This document shows, one piece after another, positions 12,860 to 23,201 of a stretch of 64,000 nucleotides of DNA (positions are counted from its first letter, which is position 1; each line of letters starts with the position of its first letter). The stretch comes from Phlebotomus papatasi (taxonomy: Eukaryota; Arthropoda; Insecta; Diptera; Psychodidae). The notes under the pieces were generated by a model. That model saw only the letters and a list, made by a program, of their open reading frames with translations. It did no database searches and was not told where the DNA came from. Position numbers and translations under genes: made by a program. The stretch spans positions 39,990,001-40,054,000 of the forward strand of contig NC_077222.1 in the NCBI RefSeq assembly GCF_024763615.1. The letters run 5' to 3'.

Positions 12860-13310
12860 AAGAAAGTATTCAAAAATCGGTACTTAACCGGTTCATTACC
12901 GATGAACACCTATACAGACGGGTTCGAAATTTCAATACCTCTCAAGAAAAAAAAACTAAAATTTAATCAAATCGGTTGAAAAATGGGTCCTTCAAAGTGG
13001 TTGACCTTTGACCTTCAATTATTCAAAATAGCGAATTTTCGGGTCATAGGTATGTTTGGGCGAAATATTTGCAAAAATAATTGAAAAAGCTTGGGCCAAT
13101 TTTGAGAAAAAATCGAGAAAACTCCTTTTGACGGGGTTAGAGGGGGGAGTGGGGAGGGAAAAAATATCTAGAGATATTGTTTTTTTTATTGGGGGTCATC
13201 GAAAATTGGAAGTCGATATCTCTTACCGTTTAATCTCCAGAACGGTGACAAGTTTAAAAAAAAAGTCGGATATATAACTGCTTTCTCTTTGAGTTCGAGC
13301 AGTAAAAATT
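12860..13310 (+). repeat. Dispersed 410-450 bp repeat, copy
   Basis: Shares ordered blocks with the tandem array at 16480-17640: a GGTCCTTCAAAGTGGTTGACCTTTGACC block, a GGGCGAAATATTT block, GAAAAAGCTTGGGCCAATTTTGAG, a G-rich stretch, GGGGGTCATCGAAAA and ATATCTCTTACCGTTTAATC, ending in GAGTTCGAGCAGT at about 13293. Coding frames crossing it are side-effects of the repeat. Confidence 0.75.
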
Positions 13311-14145
13311 GCACTGTTTCGTACTACCCCGTGTTCGGTGATGCCCCAGTTTACCCTATATCATAGATGTATTTCGATACATAATCTGTTTGTAAAAACG
13401 TTCTCAAAACCCAATTTGCAATTTAAGGGTGTAATTGTCCTCCCCTCCCCTATCCTTTTATATCCTCGTTTAAAACAGATTTAGTTATGGAAAGATCAGT
13501 GATTTTAGGGTGGCTCAAAAGCTTTTTGTCTAAATTCAGTTTTTTTTTTGAGTCATCAGAGATCCACTGGTTCTTAAAGGGTTAAAGGTCAAGTATAGAT
13601 GTAAGGCTTAATACCAATATTTATTCTAAAATGTGTGATCATCGAACTTTGCAGATGTATTTATTATAAAAGTAAAATAATTGAATTTTTCAGTGTCTTA
13701 AGCTCAGTGTTAATTTCCTGTTTATCCACTTGAATGGTCTGCTGCTGATAATTATTTGCTTTTAAGTGTATTATGCCTCCCACAGAGAAAGGAATGAGAA
13801 AGGCTTGGGGAAAAGTGTTGAAAATAGTCAAACAATGAGCAGAATATTTGTTCACTTGTCTCGAAATGAATGTGATCAGAAAACGGCCAAACGGACCGTG
13901 AGATATACTTTGTTAGCCAATGAATTTTCTCACAAAATTTCCACTCTCGAGGAAATCTCAATGTAATCATGTTGAGCGTTTTTCCCGGAGTTTTGCACTT
14001 CTTTTGCTTCTGGGATGAGATTGGAGAGGAACTAAATGGTGTGGGTGAAATGTTAGCTATTTTCTGTCAGTTTGGCGGCTTATTGTAAATATAACAAATA
14101 CGGCCAGAATAAGTGGAAAATCCCTTGGTGGTATTACAGTGGACG
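13311..14145. other. Intergenic
   Basis: No repeat family recognised. Overlapping short frames on both strands at 13664-13970 share no recognisable domain and none is preferred. Confidence 0.4.
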
Positions 14146-14436
14146 ATGGCTCCATTGTTGTTGGGGATGTTTGCAAAATGTTTTGCTGAGCCAGGGAGAG
14201 ATGCTCAGGCGAATTCTGCAGACAAGCAGGAAATTAGAATAATGTCCGGTAAATCTCCATCCTTCATCACAAATGGAGACAGAATTTTATTCAGTACAAA
14301 ACTCACCATCAATGTGACTCCCTCCGCAGAATCACTTTACTATTCAACATCCATAACAATTGCCTCACCAAGATATACTGCACAACACTTGTCAATACAG
14401 AAATTTATAAATTTAATAATATTGCAAAATTTGTAA
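14146..14436 (+). CDS. Possible small secreted protein or exon
   Basis: From an ATG in a good context (GGACGATGG) the frame encodes 96 residues. The first 15 or so (MAPLLLGMFAKCFA) resemble a short signal peptide followed by a charged, polar region, and codon use is less AT-biased than in neighbouring random frames. The second half becomes Ser/Thr/Ile-rich and the end looks non-coding, so if real it may be spliced before the stop. No family is recognised and no promoter or poly(A) signal was found. It may be a chance frame. Confidence 0.18.
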   Translation: MAPLLLGMFAKCFAEPGRDAQANSADKQEIRIMSGKSPSFITNGDRILFSTKLTINVTPSAESLYYSTSITIASPRYTAQHLSIQKFINLIILQNL

Positions 14437-15213
14437 AGTTGAACACTATAGGGAAGATGGTCTTGTTCCCTCAACCATTTCATTAGAATTATGCCATCCA
14501 GCGAAAATTCAATCTACCCAGTCCGGTGATTTTTTGACATAAATGGGGAGAAAAGATGGAATTGAATTTGGATGGGAATCCAAACTCAAAATGTGAAATA
14601 ATTTAATTTTGTTTCCTTCTGTCACCATACAATTCTTTAACAGTCTGAATTTGCATTTTTCATTAATGAAATATCTCTTCCTTAATGGGTTTTCTTTGCA
14701 TTTTTCCTTTGATTGACTCGTGGGAAATTATCGTGGGAAAAACTTTGGAATATTTTCAATATGATTGCATATATTTGTAAAAGATATACGAGTAGACATT
14801 TGCAAAAACAAAAAATATTGACAGTTTATGGAAAATTCATTTTAGAAACCTTAATTGAAAGAAAGTGAGGCATTTAGAAAAATTAGAAAGATATGAATGA
14901 AGATTTTATATTAAAATTGGTGACTCAACTCAACGACCCTCTAGGTAGAACAATTTCTTTTCACTACAAAGAGGGTCGTTAAGTTACCCCTAAACAGCGT
15001 CCGATCAAATGATCATCGAAGAAAAACTTACTTGTCTCATCACGTAGAACACCCTGAGATTAGTGTCAAAATGTTTTTTTTCTTATTGGGTTACCCAAAT
15101 ACACATTTAATAGATGTACAAGTGCATAGGCATGAAAACCATTTTTTAATTTTTTCAGGTTACAGATAAAAAAGGATATTTCAATCAAATTTCATCTATT
15201 ACTCGAATTCAAA
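14437..15213. other. Intergenic
   Basis: AT-rich unique sequence. ACGACCCTCTAGGTAGAAC near 14933 is partly inverted by AGAGGGTCGTTAAGTTACC near 14969, a small stem-loop about 50 bp across. Confidence 0.5.
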
Positions 15214-15468
15214 TACTGAGAGAAATTCGAAAAATTCAAAATAACATTCCGGAAATGTTAATTTTACCCTGCACTATTGATCCGAAAACGGTGTAAATAT
15301 TACCCTTTTTAGGTGTAATATGGGTTAAAGTTGCTCTTCCTTCATGTTGATTTTACCCTTAAAAGGTGTAAAATTAACATTAAAAAAATTTGAAATATTT
15401 TTACACCCAAAAAGTGTTAAAGTTAGGCGGAAAAAAAGTTAATCGCAGCCTCTTTTTTTTCTCAGTGA
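15214..15468. mobile_element. Foldback MITE with GTTAATTTTACCC arms
   Basis: TACTGAGAGAAATT at 15214 and TTTTTTCTCAGTG ending at 15467 are imperfect inverted ends of the CAC.GAGAAAAA type. The interior holds repeated, inverted units around GTTAATTTTACCC and GGTGTAAAATTAACAT. The right-hand TA flank is degraded. Confidence 0.6.
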
Positions 15469-15484
15469 AGAGAGAGCAGTTATA

Positions 15485-15915
15485 TAGGGTAAGTGTGCTA
15501 AATTCCGGCCAGCTTGCAATTCCGGCCACCTTTTATGTTCCTCGAATTTCCATGAATTTTTAGTTTTTACGTACTCTAAAGATTATACAATGCAAAAAAT
15601 AACAAAAAAAATATTTCTTCGACAAACGAGATGACGTGAAAAAGGCTTTGGGAGAATTCCCGATAGGCAAAAATATATGAGAATGAAGGTGGCCGAAATA
15701 GGGCACCAAAGCTATGTCTACATTTTTATTTATTTTAAAATGTATTAGGAATGATTTTAGAGTAAATAAAGACGATAAACTGTCTACAAGGTTCTAAGCA
15801 ACACTCCTTAAGTAGAAGGAATAAAAAAATCAATTTCTATTGAAGATATTACATTTCAAACTTGAGACTTTGACGCTTGCATGGAACTATGCCGAAATTT
15901 GGCACACTTACCCTA
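15485..15915 (+). mobile_element. TAGGGTAAGTGTGCC MITE, copy A
   Basis: Begins TAGGGTAAGTGTGCTAAATT and ends AATTTGGCACACTTACCCTA, so about 18 bp inverted ends with TA flanks. The interior includes CCGGCCAGCTTGCAATTCCGG and GTGGCCGAAATAGGGCACC. It is closely similar over its length to copies at 22828-23201 (inverted) and 43520-43934. No protein-coding frame is present. Confidence 0.9.
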
Positions 15916-15939
15916 TCATGTTTTTTTTTCAAAAACCAA

Positions 15940-16460
15940 AACCATGTTTTTTCGTTTTTCTCAAAATTGGCTCAAGCTTTTTTTTTTAAATTGTTTTCGG
16001 ATTTTGGAGGTACCACGGGCGAACATTCGAAAAAAAATCACATTTTAAATTATTTAAGGTAAAACTTTAAAGGGATCATTCTTTAACTGATTTACTTAAA
16101 TTCGGATTTTTTGGAAATGTCTTTTGAAATTTCGAACCCGGCTACATCGGTAATGAATCGGTTTAGTACCGGTAATTGAATCATTTTTCAGAGTTTCTTT
16201 TTTACTCGACCTTATGTTTGTTCCTGAGAAGTTAAACGGTAAGGAATATTGACTTCCAGTCTTTGGTTATCCCCCATAACTGGACATTATCTTGCACAGA
16301 CTTTTTCGATATTTCCTGTCACTCCCCTCCAACCCCTCTAAAATCTTTTTTTTTGGTTTTTATCAAAATTGGTCCAACCATGAGTTCGAGAATTTCGCAA
16401 AGCGGAGACGTTTTGCCATATCCTTTTAAAAGAGTTCTAATGTTATAAATGTTTTTGCAA
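15940..16460 (-). repeat. Dispersed 410-450 bp repeat, inverted copies
   Basis: Two partial units lie in the opposite orientation to the array that follows: CTCAAAATTGGCTCAAGC at 15960 and ATCAAAATTGGTCCAACC at 16362 are the complement of the GGTTGGGCCAATTTTGA block, and TTAAACGGTAAGGAATATTGACTTCC near 16233 is the complement of the GGAAGTCGATATCTCTTACCG block. Together with 16481 onwards this makes a head-to-head arrangement. Confidence 0.7.
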
Positions 16461-16480
16461 AATGCTTGTTGAATAATTCA

Positions 16481-17640
16481 AGATGGCGATTTAATCGATG
16501 AAAGGTGTCTAAGGACGAAATGTTCAGATGGACTAACTACAAAACATATCCGAAAATTATTGAAATCGCTAGGACCAATTTTTTGCAAAGTTAGAAAAAT
16601 CTCATTTTCACGCAGTTTAGGGGAATAGGGCACTCATATAAGGGAAGGTAGGAAAATAAAGAGATTAGGCTCCAGATAATGTCATTTCAGTAGGGGTCAT
16701 TGAAGACCGGAATTCGATATCCCTTACCGTTTCAATTTTATATGGGTGTCAAAAGACTGAAAAAATGCGAAAACAGTATTTTTCTAAAATAGGGCTATTA
16801 CCGTTACTTTACCTATCCATGACCGATTGTGACCGATTCAGCAACGTGTAGAATTAAAAGATCTTAAAAAAATCAAATTTGGCAAATCCGTTAAAATAAA
16901 GGTCCTCCAGGGTGGTCGACCTTTGACCTTGAATAATTCAAGATGGCAATTTTTCTGGTGATAGGTGTCGAAGGACGAAATGTTCAGCTGAACTACCTCC
17001 AAAACATATCCAAAAATGAATGAAATCGTCATGGCGAATTTTGTGCAAAGTTAGAGAAACCTCATTTTTTACCTCTTTTGGTGGATGGGGAAGGCATGAA
17101 AGGGGAGGGGGCAAAACAGAAAGATTAATTTCGATATTATGTCATTTGAGGAGGGGTCATCGAAGACCGGAAGTAGATATCTCTTACCGTTTTAATTTTA
17201 ATTATTACCGTTACTTTACCGATCTATCACCGATTGTGACCGATGCAGTCGGGTTTAGAATTAAAAGATCTTTCTAAAAACTCCAAATTTGACGAAATCC
17301 GTTGAAAATTAGGCCCTCCATGGTGGTTGACCTTGTATAATCGAAGATGGCGAATTAACCGGTGAAAGGTGTCTAAGTACGAAATGTTTAGACGGACTAA
17401 CTAAAAAACATATCCGGAAATCATTGAAATCGCTTGGGCCAATTTTGAGATAAGTCAAAAAATTATGTTTTTGGAGGGGATGAAAAAGGTGAGGGTGATT
17501 CGGGTAAGTTAGTTATTTAGAGAATTTTGACTTGTGGGGGGGGGGTCACCGAAGACCGAAAGTCAATATCTCTTGCCGTTTAGCAGCCAGAATGGTGATA
17601 ATTTGAAAAAGAATGTTATTGTGAGTTCTATTTGGAGTTC
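16481..17640 (+). repeat. Tandem array of three 410-450 bp units
   Basis: Units begin at about 16481, 16931 and 17341, each with the order CAAGATGGCGAATT, GGTGAAAGGTGTCTAAG, ACGAAATGTTCAGA, CAAAACATATCCGAAAAT, a G-rich block, GGGGTCATCGAAGACCGGAA and ATATCTCTTACCGTTT. The units are strongly diverged from one another, so the array is old. The third unit contains a ten-G run at 17536-17545. The final copy ends with GAGTTCGAGTAGT at about 17634. Confidence 0.85.
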
Positions 17641-18399
17641 GAGTAGTTAAAATTAAAATCAAAAACCTAATTTAAATTAATCAATATTTCAAGGAAAAGA
17701 AAATGCAGAAAAAAGAAAGGATCCTTTAACGTACAAGATATTGCATATTTTGTTATATTTTTTCATTCCGAAAAAATCAGATGGGTACATTGAAAAAGTT
17801 AAATTTTTAACATATAAAATTTATACACAAACATTTTAATTGAAGCATTATCTACATTTAATTAAATATTTATATGACCAAATTTAATATCTTATTCCTA
17901 TTGAGTTTATTGATTGGCTATGGCTTTGAATGCTTTCAAGCTCTAGCCAATGAAACAACTCTATGTTGAATAAATTGTCAAAGCCTGAAGTCTGCGAATC
18001 GATATCGAAGTTTTACAAATAGATCAGATCATTGCAAAATATTTGGTCTTTCTACACTCTTGTTGTCAGTAAATGAAATTGTACTTTATCGATGTATAAT
18101 TGAAATTCTTGAAAAGTGATAAAATTTCAATTCAATCATCTGAAATTTACTAGCATTTATTTTAGCTTGTCAATAGATTTATCTGTTTCAATGTTTTAAC
18201 TTTAAATGTGGATTGCTCAAGATCAACAAATCATAAGAATGTATATTTTGCTGAGTATCAAGTGGATTTCGAAATATATACCTTGTAATACAAAAACCAT
18301 CAACATTGTGCAAAAGAGAACCCGTAACATTTTGCAAGAAGATGCATTTGAACCACGACATTTTTGCAAAATGACTTTTATTTGAGAAACATGTACCAA
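17641..18399. other. Intergenic or 3' flank, AT-rich
   Basis: No repeat recognised. On the minus strand the open frame of the candidate exon upstream continues to a stop at 18223 but loses coding character below about 18400. Confidence 0.45.
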
Positions 18400-18734
18400 A
18401 TACGCGAGGAGATGTTTCTCTTGAGAAAACTGTACCAAGTGATGACCATGATGGCTCTCCTGTGATGTTCTCTGGTGGAGGCATTCAAGTTCAGAGAATG
18501 GTGCTGTTGGTGCCTCACGAATTTCATGTAGAACGTCTGTGTAATTAGTACAAGAACTCCGCGGGTAGAACGAGTGTTGACCGACCTCCTCATTAGTTTG
18601 GGACTCTCTTGAGGTGCTCAAGTCGAAGAAGGGGACTGAGGGGTGAGCATATGGAGCATGGATAATATGGCCAAGAGGAGCCATGGGATAGCTTGAAGGT
18701 GGGGTGTTGTGGTGAGATCCACCAGGACCAGCTT
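18400..18734 (-). CDS. Candidate exon, Pro/His-rich protein
   Basis: Minus strand. The frame opens directly after ACAAG at 18735-18739 (a stop codon in the same frame lies just upstream, as expected at an exon edge), giving a GPGGSHHNTPPSSYPMAPLG start, then a polar Ser/Thr/Glu/His-rich stretch. Codon use is much less AT-biased than in the surroundings. The composition resembles the disordered parts of insect transcription factors, but no folded domain is present and I cannot name it. The in-frame ATG at 18684 is an alternative start. The 3' edge is uncertain: GTGAGG (minus strand, near 18515) or GTACAG (near 18439) could be donors. The acceptor lacks a pyrimidine tract. An unspliced chance frame remains possible. 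Confidence 0.33.
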
Positions 18735-19130
18735 GTTAATAATCAATCAATTGCTAATTAACGATAACGATTTCTGGTAATTAGTGAGGCGAGTCGTTTG
18801 CCGCTTAATTAGTCTGAGGGAAGCGGATAGATCACGATCCCCAAGGTATTGTAGATGGGTGTAAGATCAACCGAATAGACTTCTTCCCAAGACACAAGCA
18901 ACAATCTTTGCGAGAGAAAAGATCAAAGATCCATTGCTGGCAGAAGATGATGCCTGATTGGAATATTCAATGAACTTATAAATTCATCCGAACCCAGAGC
19001 AGATGAGAACATCACGGGTAAATGATTGTTTTCACGCCGTTTGAGAACTTTCATCTCTACATACCATCCGAACTAGAGAAAGCCTTAAAAGATGATTAGA
19101 TGGATCAACCTGTGGTGATATTTCAATGCA
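18735..19130. promoter_or_regulatory. Candidate regulatory island with homeodomain-type sites
   Basis: A repeat-free, less AT-rich stretch next to the candidate exon. It contains GCTAATTAACG, GGTAATTAGTG and CTTAATTAGTC within about 65 bp (18753-18815), plus CGATAACGAT between them, matching core homeodomain (TAATTA) and GATA-like sites. On this evidence it could be an enhancer in an intron or 5' flank; TAATTA is common in AT-rich DNA, so the call rests on clustering only. Confidence 0.3.
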
Positions 19131-19879
19131 ATCGTCAGCAAAGTGATATGGCGCCGTGGAATAAATATTCAAAAGAGTCTTTCCTCAACATCTACTGTTC
19201 CACCAGATTTATTTACATGCATGTCTAAAGATTGTGGCATTTTTTTGCTGACTGAAACTGCAAATCGGCGAATCAATAAATCTCCTTCTCTTCCAGAGAG
19301 CGTCTTCCACTCCAATATGTATATATCTTTCACGAAACCTCACACAAACTTCATTTCCATTGCAGTCAATTTTTATTCTTTCCATTTTGCATCGGTGAAA
19401 ATTCACCATTTCCTCTGTGATTTTTTTTTTATCATCCATAAATTACACAGAGAAGAAATTCTATATGCAAATGATATTTAATTTGGCGATAGAATGAGGA
19501 TTTGTGGCTTGTCTCATGATATAATACGAATTCCAATACCATTTGGCTGATTGCTTTATTTCCGAAAAAAATACAATCTTAAGCCAAAAATAGAGTGATC
19601 ATCTATTGAGCTTAATGAATGATGTCATTTAAACGTAGAAACGATTGAAAACAGTTGCAATAAAATTAGCATAGAGTTTCAAATTTTTCACAGCTTATAA
19701 TTTGTAACAAATTAAGTTTGAAAGTATGTCCAATTTATTTTATAAAAGAGATTTTCTGCAGCAGTGGGTCGACCGTTTTTGGATTATTTCGTATATTTGT
19801 AAATCAAATTGTAACATGCGTATTTGTAACATGCGTATCTGAGGAAATGTCGCCTTGAAGAACATAAGATAAACATCAA
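19131..19879. other. Intergenic
   Basis: Short frames on both strands (19143-19481) have no recognisable domain. GTAACATGCGTATTTGTAACATGCGTATCTG at 19810-19841 is a 15-bp direct duplication. Confidence 0.45.
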
Positions 19880-20160
19880 GAATAAAAAGGGATGGCAAAA
19901 CCTCCCATGCTTTGCGAAGTGCTCGAACTTGTGACTTAATTAAAATACTATCGTTCATCGGTTTACAAACGATTTAAATCGATTCATAAATTCATCGATT
20001 CACTTAAAAAATCCCCCAAAATAGTTTTAAGAGTAATAGAATTAATTTTCTAACAAAAATTATTTATCGGTTTGTAACAGGTTCACAAGCAATTTGAACC
20101 GATACTCAAAAGATCGTCCAGAATAGCTTAGGAGTAATATAATTAAATCATCGTCTTCAT
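19880..20160 (+). repeat. ACCGGTT-type dispersed repeat, 5' part
   Basis: GGGATGGCAAAACCTCCCATGCTTTGCGAAGTGCTCGAAC is followed by CGGTTTACAAACGATTTAAATCG, matching the first third of the copy at 33170-33880. A second CGGTTTGTAACAGGTTCACAAGC block follows at 20068. Confidence 0.65.
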
Positions 20161-20177
20161 TTTTAACCGCTTAACCC

Positions 20178-20340
20178 TTATTGGTGTCGCCGGCTTAGGA
20201 GATCCAGGTTAGCAGCCCACGCCGTCCGATCCTTTGCCACTGTAGGGAGTTGTTCACGGTCAATCCCAAGGCGTTCCCATGCTAGATCCTAAATTTGACC
20301 TTGTCCTATGCCCCGACCGAGGTCGACGCCTCCTCACAAT
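20178..20340 (-). pseudogene. C-terminus of non-LTR retrotransposon ORF2
   Basis: Reading minus, a frame of about 45 codons ends at a TAA at 20178-20180. It has the pattern WERLGIDREQLPTVAKDRTA-W, then a short basic tail. This strongly resembles the extreme C-terminus of insect non-LTR retrotransposon polymerases (several clades end with a helix of the form WxxxxxxLGxxxxxAxDRxxWR). One in-frame stop lies about ten codons upstream of the tryptophan, and nothing upstream (20340-20500) continues it, so this is a 5'-truncated dead copy, the usual state of LINE insertions. The clade cannot be assigned. Confidence 0.5.
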
Positions 20341-20501
20341 GGCTTGCATAGCTTTAATGGGGAATATTTTTATAATTGAATTTTGGATGAAAATTAGTTA
20401 TCGGTTATGAATCGATTCATTATCGATTCATAACCGGTAAAAGATGTGAAATTTGATTTCTGAAATTTTCCTGATCTAAAAAGTGTACCAGAATTTGAAT
20501 A

Positions 20502-21545
20502 AGGTAAGGTGCCCTCACTCGACCTGAAAAGTTATTTATTCAATTTATTTATATTACTACAATAAAGTACGTACCAATACCATAAGGTCACTTTGCAGAA
20601 CTCAAAATTTTTTCCTGTATTCGTTTTATTTAAATTTTTTCTACAAAATACTTTGAATTGAATTATTTTACAATTGATTATTGTAATTTTTTGACATAGC
20701 AACGGCTCTCTCATATTTCCATTGAAGAAATTCTGATTTTTATGGTTTTTTAGTGTATCATTACCATATAAGGTCACTTCTCAATAAGCACATTTTCTTC
20801 TATATATATATATATATATTCTTTTATTTAATTTCTTTTCCACAAAATACTTTGATTTGAACCTATTTATGATAGTTTTTTGACAGCGCAATATCTTTCT
20901 GAAATTTTAATTGAGAGAATATCAATTTTACACGTTTTTGATCGTATTATAACTACGATAATGTTAATAAATTCTTTTGTAATATTATTAGGGGAGATAA
21001 TTTTTATGAAAATCTTTAAAATTAGTGTTCCAGCGTTTTTCTGAAGTATTTTAAGAATTCGATTAGGCATACTATCGATTAAATTTTCGATGAACTTATC
21101 TTCAGGCTTGTTCCAGGCATTTAAAATTGCATACTTTAACTCCAAAACGTAAGTGTATTGGCGTATATCGGCGTAAATATGGCAAACAAGAATTCCCCAA
21201 ATATTTTCAATTGGATTGAAGTCAGAAGTTCAAGAGGTCAGGTGGCCACGCCAAGATTTTAATATTCTGAGCTTGGTTCTAATATAAAGATTTTGCGCTC
21301 ATATGGTTTTTTTTGCAGAAAAAAATTAAATAAAACGAATAAAGAAAAAAATTGAGTTCTGCAAAGTGATTTTATGGTAAATGGTACGCACTTTATTTAA
21401 TGGACGATCTAACATTAATAGGTCAATTATTCCATAAATAATATGAATCAGTAAAAAAATCACAGAAATTTACATTAAAAAATTCAAAACATTCAAAAAT
21501 TGACCCACCCGACCCACCGGTCGAGTGAGGGCACTTTACCTTAAA
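20502..21545 (-). mobile_element. Degraded Tc1/mariner-like transposon
   Basis: The outer ends AAGGTAAGGTGCCCTCACTCGACC (20502) and GGTCGAGTGAGGGCACTTTACCTT (ending 21544) are inverted copies. Similarity continues inward: CTTTGCAGAACTCAAAATTTTTTCC at about 20590 is the complement of 21339-21367, so the terminal repeats exceed 150 bp. A third, direct copy of part of the repeat lies at 20769-20850 after a TA run. Between the repeats is a transposase relic on the minus strand. Short relatives occur at 5885-5935 and 27850-28075. Confidence 0.8.
20867..21300 (-). pseudogene. Tc1/mariner-like transposase, C-terminal relic
   Basis: Minus strand. In Tc1/mariner transposases the DDE catalytic domain ends with WPxxSPDxNPIENxW followed by a block of the form AWxxIPxxxIxxLIxSMPxRIxxVIxxxG. 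Here the string NPIENIWGILV (with a frame slip just before it) lies near 21170-21205, and ILNAWNKPEDKFIENLIDSMPNRI with a following LQKNAG lies in the 92-codon frame 21145-20867. The glutamate of NPIEN corresponds to the third catalytic acid. The upstream two thirds, including the DNA-binding domain and the two catalytic aspartates, are missing, and frameshifts are present, so it is inactive. Confidence 0.8.
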
Positions 21546-21804
21546 TGAGGAAAATTAATCTGTTCTTATTATTATGCATTTAGTTACACCTTGCAACACT
21601 TTCTAAAAGCATTTTTTCCGGTATAGCAGATTTTTGCAGTCTTAACAAAGCCTGTTCTAATTAATCTAAATTGAAAACTGAGAAAAACTTTGTCAGATAA
21701 TCCAGCGAACTTTATGCGATGAAAAGGCTCAACGGCTTTCGTCTTCATAATGGAAATTTCATTCGGTAAAGTTAAGGAACGAAGGACACCGTACAACCTT
21801 GCTT
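21546..21804. other. Spacer between transposons
   Basis: The 70-codon minus frame (21584-21796) has no recognisable motif. Confidence 0.4.
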
Positions 21805-22024
21805 AGGGGGAAGTGGGGTATCAATGAATTGGGGCAGCTTTGAAATTGGGCTTTTTTTCTCCTATTTTTAAATGGAATTAAGCCTTACCATGATGCAATT
21901 TAGCTTCCCAATTGGTTTGTTGAGCTAAATTATATCACGATAAAGTCGAGTTCCATTTAAAAATTAGGATAAAAAGCCCAATCTCAGAGCTGCTCCAATT
22001 CAAAGATGTCCCACTTATTCCTAA
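21805..22024. mobile_element. TAGGGGGAAGTGGGG MITE
   Basis: TAGGGGGAAGTGGGGTATCA at about 21805 is answered by the complement of TAGGAATAAGTGGGACATCTTTG at the right end (22000-22024), and the following 35 bp (GGGGCAGCTTTGAAATTGGG) are also inverted near the right end. The interior is non-coding. A decayed relative lies at 57145-57430. Confidence 0.7.
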
Positions 22025-22434
22025 AGATAGAGAATTTTATTCTGATAGACACTCTATCTTTGACAGTCTTTTGTTGAATTTTCCCGATATTGAAAAGGTT
22101 CTTTAGTCTCAGACACAAGAAAGAAAATTAATTAAAATAATCTAACAATGAATAAAACTATTCACTTTTCCTCTGTGAAAGTTTGACTTAGGCACTAGCA
22201 CCACTTTAATGTGGAAAAATTAATTTTTTACACTATTTCTTATAAGTATCGAAGAATAATTTGTTAACCAAGGGGTGTTTAAGTGGGCATTTGAGTGATC
22301 CGTGAGTGGCACAGATAGTCACCCCCCGTTGCTAACATTTCTTCGTTTCATCAAAAAGAGGAAATTCATACACTCACGAAAATAATTAGTCTGTTCTTCC
22401 CAGTTATTTTCCCCTTGGCTTGAGTTCAATTTAG

Positions 22435-22660
22435 CTTGTGTTCTTTATTATAGGTTAGTATTAAGTGTTACGTACTAGACAACCTACGGCTTAACCCTTG
22501 GCTTAACCCTTTAAGGACTAGTAGAGGATCAAAAATTAAGGGTTAGAAAAAATCATTTTGCTGCCTCTCTATATCAGAAGATTTAGATTGGCGGGCGTTT
22601 GAAAAAAAAATCATTTTTGGGTCACCGCACCGGTTGAGTTGAGAATCTGTACTTCTAATC
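22435..22660. mobile_element. Decayed piggyBac-like MITE copy
   Basis: TTAACCCTTTAAGGACTAGTAG at 22493 matches the end of the TTAA elements at 39899 and 45394. The following AAAAATTAAGGG and TTTTTGGGTCACCG blocks match their interiors. The right terminus is missing. Confidence 0.6.
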
Positions 22661-22827
22661 GTGACCCAAAAGAATTATTGAAAGGATTGAAAGTGCTAGA
22701 GAAAAAGGATATTCGATTTGTATAGATAACAAAGTTATATTAAAAACATGTTTTAAACATTTCAAAGTTGATTTGGAAAGTGAAAAATTAAAGTTAAAAA
22801 TCTCTGATAAGATTTACGTTATTATAA

Positions 22828-23201
22828 TAGGGTTAGTGTGCCAAATTTCGGCATAGTTGAATTTTTTATTACTTCTTTTTAAGTAGTGTTACTTGGAACC
22901 TTGTAGACAGTTTATCGATTTTATTTTCTCTAAAATCTTTCTTAATACATTTTAAAATGAATAAAAACATAGACATAGCTTTGGTGCCCTATTTCGGCCA
23001 CCTTCATTCTCATAGTTCCTTGCCCTTCGGGAATTCTTCCAAAATCTTTTTCACGTCATCTCGTTTGTCGAAGCTACATTTTTTGTTATTCTTTTGCATT
23101 GTATAATCTCTAGAGTATGTAAAAACCAATTCATGGAAATTCGAGGAACAAAAAAGGTGGCCGGCATTGCAAGCTGGCCGGAATATGGCACACTTACCCT
23201 A
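22828..23201 (-). mobile_element. TAGGGTAAGTGTGCC MITE, copy B
   Basis: In the opposite orientation to the copies at 15485 and 43520: starts TAGGGTTAGTGTGCCAAATTTCGGC and ends CCGGAATATGGCACACTTACCCTA, flanked by TA. Somewhat shorter than copy A. Confidence 0.88.

Noticed and set aside
18223..18400. C-terminal extension of the 153-codon minus frame, with a hydrophobic run
   Set aside because: Coding character is lost below about 18400; the hydrophobic run looks like translated AT-rich DNA rather than a membrane segment.
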